64,000 nucleotides of DNA from Methylophilus sp. Leaf416 (lineage in GTDB: Bacteria > Pseudomonadota > Gammaproteobacteria > Burkholderiales > Methylophilaceae), in assembly GCF_001424665.1 (NCBI RefSeq), contig NZ_LMQS01000002.1, positions 496,001 to 560,000 on the forward strand. The letters run 5' to 3'. Within the stretch, counting starts at the first letter, position 1, and each line of letters starts with the position of its first letter. Below are positions 18,102 through 25,441 of this stretch, one piece after another. The translations under genes were made by a program, and so were the position numbers. The notes below the pieces were generated by a model that saw only the letters and a list, made by a program, of their open reading frames with translations, was not told where the DNA came from and made no database searches.

Positions 18102-18830
18102 CTAGCTCTCTTCAATCACTGCCGAAGTATAGACATCCTGCACATCATCCAGGTCTTCCAGCATATCGAGGATTTTTTGCATTTTCACTGCATCGTCGCC
18201 GGTAAATACCACTTCATTGAGTGGTTTCATGGTCACTTGTGCCATCACTGCTTTCAGGCCCGCAGCTTCCAATGCTTCCTTTACCGTCACAAAATCATTC
18301 GGTGCGGTGATGACTTCAATACTGCCATCTTCATCGGTAATCACATCTTCAGCACCGGCTTCTAGGGCAGCTTCCATCACAGCATCTTCGGAAACCCCCG
18401 GTTCAAATACCAGCTGGCCACAGTGCTTGAACATAAACGCCACGCTGCCATCCGTGCCCAGGTTACCGCCATGTTTGGTCAGCGCATGCCGCACATCCAT
18501 CACCGCACGCTGCCTGTTATCGGTCAGGCAATCAATAATGATAGAAGCGCCGTTGATGCCATAACCTTCATAACGGATTTCTTCGTAATTCACGCCCTCC
18601 AGCTCACCGGTGCCCTTTTTGATGGCTCGCGTGATATTGTCAGAAGGCATGTTCTCTTCTTTAGCGGCAGCCACGGCAGCACGCAGGCGCGGGTTCATGG
18701 CGATATCGCCACCACTCAGCCTGGCTGATACCGTGATTTCCTTGATTAACTTGGTGAATATTTTTCCGCGTTTGGCATCCTGGCGACCTTTACGGTGCTG
18801 GATATTGGCCCATTTACTATGTCCCGCCAT
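18102..18830 (-). CDS. yebC: YebC/PmpR family protein
   Basis: This family was long annotated as a transcriptional regulator; more recent work links it to translation of difficult peptides such as polyproline. The 242-residue product starts [20 protein letters not shown], an invariant family signature. [16 protein letters not shown] and [19 protein letters not shown] are further hallmarks. It is the first gene of yebC-ruvC-ruvA-ruvB, its usual place. Confidence 0.97.
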   Translation of the reverse strand: MAGHSKWANIQHRKGRQDAKRGKIFTKLIKEITVSARLSGGDIAMNPRLRAAVAAAKEENMPSDNITRAIKKGTGELEGVNYEEIRYEGYGINGASIIIDCLTDNRQRAVMDVRHALTKHGGNLGTDGSVAFMFKHCGQLVFEPGVSEDAVMEAALEAGAEDVITDEDGSIEVITAPNDFVTVKEALEAAGLKAVMAQVTMKPLNEVVFTGDDAVKMQKILDMLEDLDDVQDVYTSAVIEES

Positions 18831-19191
18831 GTAATGTCCTTATCAGTCTATGCTGCAATGGTTGTTTCTTAAAAGTGGCGATTTTACCACACCGCACGCA
18901 CCGGATTTTCATTGTTCACCCACAATCATCATGCTGGGCAATCCTTCATATATTGATAACCACAAGTCCAAATCAAACCACCAGTGTTTGATTTTCCAAC
19001 GCCAAAACTTCTGCATTTACATATGCAAAACTGGTTTTTTTTGTTTATAAAGAAATGTTAGTATTTGTTTCCCTTTGTATTTAAGGACGCTGAATATTCT
19101 TAATAAGGGGATTTTTATTGCGGTGTTTTATTAATGATAAACATCGCTATAAAGCTTGGAGAAGTAAAGAAAACAAATTAAGGAGAAGTGT
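18831..19191. promoter_or_regulatory. 361-nt divergent intergenic region with two inverted repeats
   Basis: The region separates yebC (minus) from the repetitive-protein gene (plus). It is AT-rich and without ORFs I believe. Two symmetric elements stand out. AAATCAAAC (18970-18978) and GTTTGATTT (18986-18994) are perfect 9-bp arms 7 nt apart. GCGGTGTTT (19120-19128) and AAACATCGC (19139-19147) match at eight of nine positions around a 10-nt loop. The second lies 45 nt from the start codon, in the probable 5' leader. A strong ribosome binding site (AAGGAGAAG) precedes the ATG at 19192. No clear -10/-35 pair could be fixed. Confidence 0.5.
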
Positions 19192-20253
19192 ATGGCATTA
19201 CTTAAAACCCTGACTTTCGGATTGTTTGGCACTGTCAATGATGTGATTGATGGCACCCAGGCGAAGTTGAATAGCATACTTCCGCAAGTCATTACTCCAG
19301 TGGATAACGCCGTCGACCATTTACTCGGCAGTACCGGCAGCCTGCTAAATGTGGGAGGTTTAGTGAACACAGTAACAGGTACTGTAGGTGGCGTAATCAA
19401 TACCGTTAACCAAACCGTCGGCCATAGTGTCGCAGAGGTAGGTACGCTGGTAAACGGCACCACTGCCTTGGTTGGCGATGTGGTGGCGGGCACCGGAGAC
19501 TTGCTGGAAGACGTTACAGGCGTGCTCGCCAACACAACTACCACCCTTGGTGAGGTGGTCGGAAGTACCACCAGCCTGGTAGATGTTGAAGCCGTTGTAG
19601 GTACCGTCAACAATATCGTTGGTGACGTAGTGCATGCCACAAACACGCTTCTGGATCAGACAGCCACCACTGTAGGCGCTACTGTGAATGGCGCGACCGC
19701 CACAGTGGGTACTTTGTTGACCGATGTCACCACAGAAATCGCAGCACTCGTGAATGGTGCCGGCGATGGCGCACCACAAGATATCACAACTGCAGTAGGT
19801 GGCGTGGTTGGCACCGTTTCTGGTGTAGTAGCAGGTGCTCCAGAAACCGTCGGCAATTTGCTTGATAGTGCAACCGCCCTGGTTGATATAAGCGGTTTGC
19901 TGGGTAGCGTCACTAATGTGGTGGACAATGTGACCAGCCAGGTGGATGTCGGTGGTTTGCTGGGCAATGTCACAGGTTTGCTGGATGTGAATGGTGTGGT
20001 CAATACCGTTACCGACGTGACTCAAGGTGTCACCGGGGAAGTGCTGAATGTTGCGGACGTACTGTTTGAAACTACCGATGGCTTGCTGGATGGCGTGATT
20101 GCTGCGGCGGGCGACATTACCGCAACAACACCAGCCGTGACTGCCGGCTTGACACATGCAGTAGGTGATTTAACACATGCTGTAGGCGACCTGGGTTCAG
20201 TACTCGGCAACCTGCTGGGTGGAGTCAACAACGGCTTGCATGAACTGGCTTGA
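19192..20253 (+). CDS. repetitive Val/Thr/Gly/Leu-rich protein, function unknown
   Basis: I do not recognise a family. The 353-residue product has no Arg, Cys, Trp or Tyr, only two Lys (both in the first 25 residues) and one Met, the initiator. It is strongly acidic and built mainly from Val, Thr, Gly, Leu, Asp, Asn and Ala. Hydrophobic residues recur every 3-4 positions (VNTVTGTVGGVINTVNQTVG). A longer unit recurs with variation: GSTGSLLNVGGLVNTV (46-61), GSTTSLVDVEAVVGTV (124-139), DSATALVDISGLLGSV (225-240) and a partial copy at 248-260. HAVGDLT is repeated in tandem near the C-terminus. No signal peptide or membrane helix is evident. It is a single-gene unit with good ribosome binding site and terminator. 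It may be a surface, granule- or lipid-associated structural protein; this is inference only. Confidence 0.85.
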   Translation: MALLKTLTFGLFGTVNDVIDGTQAKLNSILPQVITPVDNAVDHLLGSTGSLLNVGGLVNTVTGTVGGVINTVNQTVGHSVAEVGTLVNGTTALVGDVVAGTGDLLEDVTGVLANTTTTLGEVVGSTTSLVDVEAVVGTVNNIVGDVVHATNTLLDQTATTVGATVNGATATVGTLLTDVTTEIAALVNGAGDGAPQDITTAVGGVVGTVSGVVAGAPETVGNLLDSATALVDISGLLGSVTNVVDNVTSQVDVGGLLGNVTGLLDVNGVVNTVTDVTQGVTGEVLNVADVLFETTDGLLDGVIAAAGDITATTPAVTAGLTHAVGDLTHAVGDLGSVLGNLLGGVNNGLHELA

Positions 20254-20270
20254 TAGCCATCATTTAATGG

Positions 20271-20296
20271 AAAAAGCCCGCATGTGCGGGCTTTTT
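20271..20296 (+). terminator. Rho-independent terminator after the repetitive-protein gene
   Basis: AAAAAGCCCGCA (20271-20282) and TGCGGGCTTTTT (20285-20296) form a tight stem followed by TT. It touches the stop codon of the convergent EamA gene and can serve both strands. Confidence 0.88.
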
Positions 20297-21204
20297 TATA
20301 TGGCTTTCACAGGTTTTGGCTGCTCGCGAATAGTGACCCACGAAATCACCAGCAGCGCAAATGCAATCAATACCATACCGATAGACTCCATTGCATCCGG
20401 GACTTCACCAAGTTGTATCCAGGCTGCAATCACGCCTATCACCGGCGCCAGCATGGAGCCCATGCTCGCTACACCTGCTGGCAGCCTTTGCAGGGCAAAC
20501 AGCCATAGCAGCCAGGCGAATGCGCCACAGAGAATCACATTGAACAACACTGCGCCTATCAAATAGGGTTCCCACATAATGGGCGGCGCAGGTACCAGGA
20601 AAGCAATCGCGATCATCGGCAACGAGCCCAGCAACATTGGCCACGCGGTGAGATTGATTAAATCCAGGTCAGGATGACGCCTGTGCAATTTTTTAGTCAT
20701 GATGACCGACAATGACCAGGAAATACCGGAAATCACTGCCAGTGTCATGCTGAAAGCATCGGCGCGGATATGTAGTGGATCAAAAATAAATATCATGCCG
20801 AGCACGGCGGAAATCACAGCCAGCCATTGCCAGCCATGCACACGCTCACCTAATAGTGGCCACGCGAACAATAATGTCCAGAAAGGCATGGTGTAAGTGA
20901 GCACCGCTGTTTTACCGGCGCCGCCCTCAACCAGTGCCCACATTAACACACCGGTAAATCCTACATTCTGCAATATACCCAATACCAGCATGGTCGGGAA
21001 CTCGGTAAGTCGCATGGACCGGCGTGTCACATACAACACCAGAAACAACACCAGCGCACCAAAAAAGGTGCGCATGGCCGCAAACTGGAAAGGCCCCGCA
21101 TAATGCAGAGCGCTTTTCATCACCACCCAGTTATAGCCCCAGATAATGGCGAGCACTAATAAGGCGGTGAGCGCCTGAGAACGCTGTTTGACTAATTGAT
21201 CCAT
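20296..21204 (-). CDS. EamA-family (DMT) transporter
   Basis: This is an inner-membrane exporter of the drug/metabolite superfamily. The substrate cannot be told from sequence; relatives export amino acids or other metabolites. The 302-residue product has about ten membrane segments in two EamA repeats (LLVLAIIWGYNWVVMKSAL and MTLAVISGISWSLSVIMTKK). It is downstream of a SnoaL-like gene and a MarR regulator on the same strand, so it may be part of a MarR-controlled group. A long hairpin lies 36 nt upstream of its start. Confidence 0.9.
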   Translation of the reverse strand: MDQLVKQRSQALTALLVLAIIWGYNWVVMKSALHYAGPFQFAAMRTFFGALVLFLVLYVTRRSMRLTEFPTMLVLGILQNVGFTGVLMWALVEGGAGKTAVLTYTMPFWTLLFAWPLLGERVHGWQWLAVISAVLGMIFIFDPLHIRADAFSMTLAVISGISWSLSVIMTKKLHRRHPDLDLINLTAWPMLLGSLPMIAIAFLVPAPPIMWEPYLIGAVLFNVILCGAFAWLLWLFALQRLPAGVASMGSMLAPVIGVIAAWIQLGEVPDAMESIGMVLIAFALLVISWVTIREQPKPVKAI

Positions 21205-21239
21205 ACTGTTTATTCGTAGTGAATATAGCTTGAGAGAGT

Positions 21240-21280
21240 CAGGTTAATTAAGCGCCAGCCGGCAGCGCATAATTAACCTG
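21240..21280. promoter_or_regulatory. 41-bp palindrome between the SnoaL-like and EamA genes
   Basis: CAGGTTAATTA (21240-21250) and TAATTAACCTG (21270-21280) are perfect 11-bp arms, with an inner GCGC/GCGC pair (21252-21255, 21265-21268). No T-run follows on the minus strand, so it is not a standard terminator. The TAATTA core recurs in the palindrome at the marR start, so a shared operator is possible. Confidence 0.5.
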
Positions 21281-21286
21281 ATTGGA

Positions 21287-21664
21287 TTAGTTCCAGATAT
21301 GCGTCACCGCCAGCCACTGGCCGTCAGCCTGTTTTTGGAAAACTACTTGCACATTACCGCCAAATTGCTGTTTGACACCATCTTCACCGACCATGGCGCC
21401 CGCCCAGTTGCCTGTTTGCGTTGCCAATGACTCTGTGACGACTGCATCTTTCATTGTCAGTGCGTGCTCAATGACGCCGGCCTGGATCAAACCACCAAAG
21501 AAATCTGCGATTGCCTGGCGACCTTTCACTGGCTCGCCTGCTGGTGCCGGCAGTACAATGGCGTTTTCTGCATACAATGCTGCAATTGCCTGGGTGTTTT
21601 TACTATTGAATGCGGCGTCAAATTGCGTATTCAATGTGGTTAAAGTCTCAACTGTAGTCGCCAT
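21287..21664 (-). CDS. SnoaL-like / NTF2-fold protein
   Basis: This 125-residue protein belongs to the SnoaL/DUF4440-type cone-fold group, which includes small hydratases, isomerases and many proteins of unknown role. It shows FDAAFNSKNTQAIAALYAENA, VKGRQAIADFFGGLIQAG and a C-terminal ADGQWLAVTHIWN, the usual pattern. No specific substrate can be inferred. AAAGGAG precedes the ATG. It lies 27 nt downstream of marR and upstream of the EamA transporter. Confidence 0.85.
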   Translation of the reverse strand: MATTVETLTTLNTQFDAAFNSKNTQAIAALYAENAIVLPAPAGEPVKGRQAIADFFGGLIQAGVIEHALTMKDAVVTESLATQTGNWAGAMVGEDGVKQQFGGNVQVVFQKQADGQWLAVTHIWN

Positions 21665-21691
21665 CTTTTACTCCTTTAAAAATACTATGAA

Positions 21692-22216
21692 TTACTGATT
21701 GAAATCCCAGGCGGACATTCCTTGGTCTATCACGCCTAAAATAGTTTGCAGATCACTACGCTGGTTTTCCGACAAGCCCTGCATGCATAAACGCAAGCGA
21801 GTGTAATAATCCGGCATCACCGCATCCAGCTTGGCCTGACCAGCTGCTGTCAATTTGACCTGCACGCTGCGCCTGTCTTGTGGTGCAGAAATTCGCTGCA
21901 CTAATCCGCCTTGTTCCAGACCATCCAGCAAACCGGTCATGGTTGCGCGTGTGACCCCGATTTTTTCTGCCAGCACAGAAGGCACACACGTTAAATCCTG
22001 CTCGCGCATCAGCAAAATAAGCACCCACCAGCGCCCTTGCAGCAAGTCATGTTTGGTCAAACAGGCGTCTAGTGCGAGCGACAAATCGGTTCCCACCCTG
22101 AGCAACATCAAAAAACTGGCAATCGCAGTGACGTCGGCAGCAGGATACCTTTCAGCAAATCGCTGCAATACTTCTTGGGTAGGAAGATCTCTGAGTTGCA
22201 ACATAATTAGGATCAT
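21692..22216 (-). CDS. MarR-family transcriptional regulator
   Basis: MarR proteins are dimeric winged-helix repressors or activators that respond to small ligands. The 174-residue product has the winged-helix domain in its middle: VPSVLAEKIGVTRATMTGLLDGLEQGGLVQR followed by wing residues DRRSVQVKLTAAG. I use ATG 22216 because AGGAAG lies 9 nt upstream; an internal ATG at 22204 has no such site. A perfect 11-bp inverted repeat brackets this start, which suggests autoregulation. Likely targets are the downstream SnoaL-like and EamA genes. Confidence 0.92.
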   Translation of the reverse strand: MILIMLQLRDLPTQEVLQRFAERYPAADVTAIASFLMLLRVGTDLSLALDACLTKHDLLQGRWWVLILLMREQDLTCVPSVLAEKIGVTRATMTGLLDGLEQGGLVQRISAPQDRRSVQVKLTAAGQAKLDAVMPDYYTRLRLCMQGLSENQRSDLQTILGVIDQGMSAWDFNQ

Positions 22217-22239
22217 TATAGTTAGCTTCCTAATTATGT
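22201..22239. promoter_or_regulatory. candidate MarR operator spanning the marR start
   Basis: ACATAATTAGG (22201-22211) and CCTAATTATGT (22229-22239) are perfect inverted copies 17 nt apart. Between or within them lie the marR ribosome binding site and start codon on the minus strand. The geometry suits a dimeric winged-helix repressor; as RNA it could also fold and hide the start. Confidence 0.6.
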
Positions 22240-22315
22240 CAAGCGTAATGAAAGATTTTACTCAGGCGACCATCGGTGTATATTTAGATATTTGTGATCA
22301 TGATAGGAGGAAGTG

Positions 22316-22747
22316 ATGAAGACTCTTCAGCAAGTACTCAATCAGAAAACTCACCAGGGGATCATCAGCATTGCCCCTAACAGGCCGGTGTATGACGCCC
22401 TGGTTATTCTCTCAGAGTACAAAATTGGCGCACTGGCTGTCATCAAGGATGGCGAGCTGGTCGGTATTTTCTCTGAGCGGGATTATGCGCGCGAGATTAT
22501 TCTCAAAGGCCGCTCCTCAAAAACGACAGACGTAGGGGAAGTCATGACGCAAAAAGTCATCACCGGGAAACCTGACGAACTGGTGGAATCCGCCATGAAC
22601 ACCATGCTTGAAAAACGCTTCCGGCACTTGCCAGTGGTGGATAAAGGGAAAATGCTGGGCATGTTATCGATTGGCGATATTTTGAAAGAAACGATTAGCT
22701 ATCAGCAGGAGCTGATTAAACAGCTGGAAAGCTATATTCATAGTTGA
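22316..22747 (+). CDS. CBS-domain protein
   Basis: This 143-residue protein is two tandem CBS motifs, a module that binds adenine nucleotides or similar ligands. The first (VYDALVILSEYKIGALAVIKDG, GIFSERDYAREIIL) and second (DELVESAMNTMLEKRFRHLPVVDKG, LGMLSIGDILKE) repeats fill the whole protein. No catalytic domain is attached, so it is probably a sensor or partner protein. AGGAGG lies 5 nt before ATG 22316; a GTG one codon earlier is too close. It is divergent from marR. Confidence 0.93.
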   Translation: MKTLQQVLNQKTHQGIISIAPNRPVYDALVILSEYKIGALAVIKDGELVGIFSERDYAREIILKGRSSKTTDVGEVMTQKVITGKPDELVESAMNTMLEKRFRHLPVVDKGKMLGMLSIGDILKETISYQQELIKQLESYIHS

Positions 22748-22788
22748 ATCAGTGCTTTCCCTGATTGCACGAGCAATTCAAGCCAACA

Positions 22789-22826
22789 TAAAAATAATGC
22801 CGCCCTGATGTGGCGGCATTATTTTT
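22789..22826. terminator. bidirectional terminator between the CBS gene and yjbQ
   Basis: AAAATAATGCCGCC pairs with GGCGGCATTATTTT around a short loop (CTGATGT region), with T-runs on both sides. It serves the two convergent genes. Confidence 0.88.
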
Positions 22827-22853
22827 AACGCTCTATTTAAAGGCTACGCTGCC

Positions 22854-23273
22854 TTATTCACCAATAATCTTGATCAACACCCGCTTGTTGCGACGGCCAT
22901 CGAACTCACCGTAAAAAATCTGTTCCCATGGGCCAAAATCTAACTGGCCTTCAGTGATAGCGATTACCACTTCTCGGCCCATGATCTGGCGCTTGATATG
23001 TGCATCGGCATTATCTTCACCGGTATCATTGTGGCGATAACCACTCACAGGTTCGTGCGGTGCCAGTTTTTCCAGCCAGACTTTGTAATCGTGATGCAGC
23101 CCACGCTCATCATCATTGATAAATACACTGGCAGAAATATGCATGGCATTGATCAACACCAATCCTTCTTTCACTTTGCTCTCGCGAACGCAGGCGATGA
23201 CATCTTCTGTGATGTTTTTAAAATCCATCCGTGCCGGAATGTTAAACCACAACTCTTTGCGAAAACTTTTCAT
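22854..23273 (-). CDS. yjbQ: YjbQ-family protein (secondary thiamine-phosphate synthase enzyme)
   Basis: The YjbQ/UPF0047 family has weak thiamine-phosphate synthase activity in vitro; the true role is open. The 139-residue product has [41 protein letters not shown] and [19 protein letters not shown], all hallmark blocks with conserved His and Asp residues. It is a stand-alone gene between a terminator and the SoxYZ-like gene. Confidence 0.92.
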   Translation of the reverse strand: MKSFRKELWFNIPARMDFKNITEDVIACVRESKVKEGLVLINAMHISASVFINDDERGLHHDYKVWLEKLAPHEPVSGYRHNDTGEDNADAHIKRQIMGREVVIAITEGQLDFGPWEQIFYGEFDGRRNKRVLIKIIGE

Positions 23274-23398
23274 ACTTTATTCTCCTGATTCCGATGAGCT
23301 TATTTTAACACTGGCTGACAAACTCCAGCGATTGAAGAATGCAGGCCATAAAAGCAAAAGGGCCTCATTCGAGACCCTTTATTAACCCGTTATGCAAT

Positions 23399-24187
23399 TT
23401 AGCTGTGCACATCAACGCTTTGCGTAAAAGTTTTGCCCTCATTATCGGTGGCGACTATTTCCAGTTTACCTGGGGCATCAGGCACGAAGCTGAATTTCAT
23501 ATACGGATCTTCACTGGTACCCACACCCACATCTACTGTCATCAACTCTTTACCGTTGTAGGTAAATGTCGTCTTATTGATATAAAAAGCCGGCACATAC
23601 CCTTGTGAAACCAGGTCACGCTGTAAACCTGTGCGCATGACGTGCCTGATATTAAAAGTAGCGGTGGCTGTTTCACCCATTTTGGGCGCATCGACATTGA
23701 GTTTGATTTTACCAGCGGCGGTACGCACTTCAGATTCGTTATTGTCCACCGTACCGCCACAGCCGCCAGCTGCGCGAATTTCACGTTTTGCCATGTATAA
23801 CTTGCCATCGGCAGTTTCGCCAATCAAGCGCACATAAGAATCTGTTTCTTGCCGGATTCGGGTGGCCATGTGAAAACCATTCAAGCTATCGGTTAAATGA
23901 TAAGTAGAAGCTAACTGAATCGGATTGGCATCGACTATCACATATAATTTCTTAAGATCAACTCCATTCGCGGCCGCTTTGTCATAAGTGAAAGTAACCG
24001 GCACTTGTGCTCCACTCTCGGCGCGTTTAGGCGCTTCAATTTTCAGGAAGTCCACCTCCTGAATATCCCGTTTAGGGAAAAATGCCTCTTTCACAATTGC
24101 CCATAGTTTAGGATCCGCTTCAGCTTGCGCAAATGTGCTCAAGCAAAGTGCCGACAATGCTATTACCAATATCCATAATCTTTTCAT
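23399..24187 (-). CDS. quinoprotein dehydrogenase-associated SoxYZ-like carrier protein
   Basis: The product is a fusion of SoxY-like and SoxZ-like domains. In sulfur oxidisers SoxYZ carries sulfur intermediates on a swinging-arm Cys; the fused relatives in methylotrophs are linked by genome context to PQQ-dependent dehydrogenases, with no proven role. From ATG 24187 (GGGGA 6 nt upstream) it has 262 residues. A Sec signal (ILVIALSALCLSTFAQA) comes first, then the SoxY-like half ending in AAGGCGG with Cys143. The SoxZ-like half (FNIRHVMRTGLQRDLVSQG) follows. No dehydrogenase gene is adjacent here. Confidence 0.9.
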   Translation of the reverse strand: MKRLWILVIALSALCLSTFAQAEADPKLWAIVKEAFFPKRDIQEVDFLKIEAPKRAESGAQVPVTFTYDKAAANGVDLKKLYVIVDANPIQLASTYHLTDSLNGFHMATRIRQETDSYVRLIGETADGKLYMAKREIRAAGGCGGTVDNNESEVRTAAGKIKLNVDAPKMGETATATFNIRHVMRTGLQRDLVSQGYVPAFYINKTTFTYNGKELMTVDVGVGTSEDPYMKFSFVPDAPGKLEIVATDNEGKTFTQSVDVHS

Positions 24188-24328
24188 TTGATTCCCCATG
24201 TCTCGTGTCTAGCTTATTATTTATTTCAATTTGTTTATATCAACGCCATGAAAGCCATTCTGCTCCGGAAACACAACTTGAATATGTGATACTCATCACA
24301 CTTTAATGCTTACAAGTATTTCTAATAG

Positions 24329-24760
24329 TTACGCCTGTTTGCTTGGGTCGCCAGAAGGACGCATCTCATAATCAGGGTCAGCATACTCTTCAAAATTTAG
24401 CTCTACGCCATTGCCGGCAGGGTCGCGCAGGTTAATTTGCTGTATGCCATTGGCCAATGTGCGAGTAGTGTATTCCAGCGAATAGGACTTCAGGCGCGCT
24501 TCCATCTCCGGCATATCGGTACAGGTAAATGAAACATGGTCGAAAGTGCCATGCACGTGTAGCTTCGGCGCTTCGGCAGTTTTGTATTCGGCCAGGTGAA
24601 TCACGTCGTTATTGCCAATATACAGCCAATAACCATAGGTGGTACTGGCAACGCGTTTGCCAACCGTTAGCCCTAGAACATCGCAATAAAAATCACGCAG
24701 CTTGTGCATGGTGTCGCGATCAGAGCGGAAATTCACATGATTGATTTCGGTTAACGGCAT
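24329..24760 (-). CDS. VOC-superfamily (glyoxalase-like) protein
   Basis: The 143-residue product from ATG 24760 (MPLTEINHVNFRSD) has the two beta-alpha-beta-beta-beta modules of the vicinal-oxygen-chelate fold. Candidate metal ligands are His in INHVNFR, His in DHVSFTC and Glu in LRDPAGNGVELNFEEY. The family includes glyoxalases, ring-cleavage dioxygenases and fosfomycin-resistance enzymes; the sequence alone does not choose among them. It stands alone between the SoxYZ-like gene and apt. Confidence 0.88.
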   Translation of the reverse strand: MPLTEINHVNFRSDRDTMHKLRDFYCDVLGLTVGKRVASTTYGYWLYIGNNDVIHLAEYKTAEAPKLHVHGTFDHVSFTCTDMPEMEARLKSYSLEYTTRTLANGIQQINLRDPAGNGVELNFEEYADPDYEMRPSGDPSKQA

Positions 24761-24840
24761 GATTACCTTATGAAAAAAAATGATTACAGTCGGCAACTAT
24801 AGTACAAAATTTCTTGCGTACAAAACTTAATGCAACGCAA

Positions 24841-25356
24841 TCAGAACTGGCATAAGGCAAATCCCTGCACACCAGCATTCGCCAATTGTTGCATGCCACC
24901 CAGTTCGGGCAGGTCAATCACAAAGGCGGCCTGTTCCAGCACACCACCCAACTGCCGGACAAGCGTTACCACCGCCAGTGCGGTGCCACCGGTTGCTATC
25001 AGGTCATCCACCAGCAGGATACGCTCACCAGGCTTGATCGCATCTTCATGCATTTCTAATGTATCTATACCATATTCCAGGGTGTAAGCTTGCGAAACGG
25101 TAGCCCATGGTAACTTGCCAGGCTTGCGTGCAGGCACAAAACCAATACCCAGTTTGACTGCCAGCGCTGCGCCGATAATAAAGCCTCGCGCTTCCATCGC
25201 CACTATCTTGTCAAATGTGTGCTGTTCAAATTGTTTGCTCAAACGATCAATCGCTGCGGAAAACCCTTGTTTATCCTGTAGCAGTGTCGTGATGTCACGA
25301 AACTGGATTCCTGCTTTGGGATAATCGGGAATAGTTCGGATCAAAGACTCAAACAT
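24841..25356 (-). CDS. apt: adenine phosphoribosyltransferase
   Basis: Apt salvages adenine to AMP using PRPP. The product from ATG 25356 (AAGG 5-6 nt upstream) has 171 residues. It shows IRTIPDYPKAGIQFRDITTLL, VAMEARGFIIGAALA and the PRPP-binding ILLVDDLIATGGTALA, all typical. The reading frame also has a GTG two codons earlier, less well placed. A terminator separates it from the upstream aspS. Confidence 0.96.
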   Translation of the reverse strand: MFESLIRTIPDYPKAGIQFRDITTLLQDKQGFSAAIDRLSKQFEQHTFDKIVAMEARGFIIGAALAVKLGIGFVPARKPGKLPWATVSQAYTLEYGIDTLEMHEDAIKPGERILLVDDLIATGGTALAVVTLVRQLGGVLEQAAFVIDLPELGGMQQLANAGVQGFALCQF

Positions 25357-25370
25357 AATCACCTTGCAAT

Positions 25371-25394
25371 AAAAAAACGCGCCCTGAGGACGCG
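25371..25394 (-). terminator. Rho-independent terminator after aspS
   Basis: On the minus strand CGCGTCC pairs with GGGCGCG (one G-U pair) around a TCA loop, followed by seven T. It ends the FmdB-DUF502-aspS run before apt. Confidence 0.8.
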
Positions 25395-25441
25395 CTTGAA
25401 CTTACTGAGCGCTTGCAGAAACCATGCAAGCATACCCATCA

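Noticed and set aside
19360-20157. Long minus-strand ORF opposite the repetitive gene
   Set aside because: It is a shadow made by the biased codons of the plus-strand repeats; rich in Cys and His with no ribosome binding site.
19192-20253. Collagen-like or RTX protein
   Set aside because: There is no Gly-X-Y periodicity and no GGxGxD nonapeptides; the resemblance is only to general Gly/Val/Thr-rich repeats.
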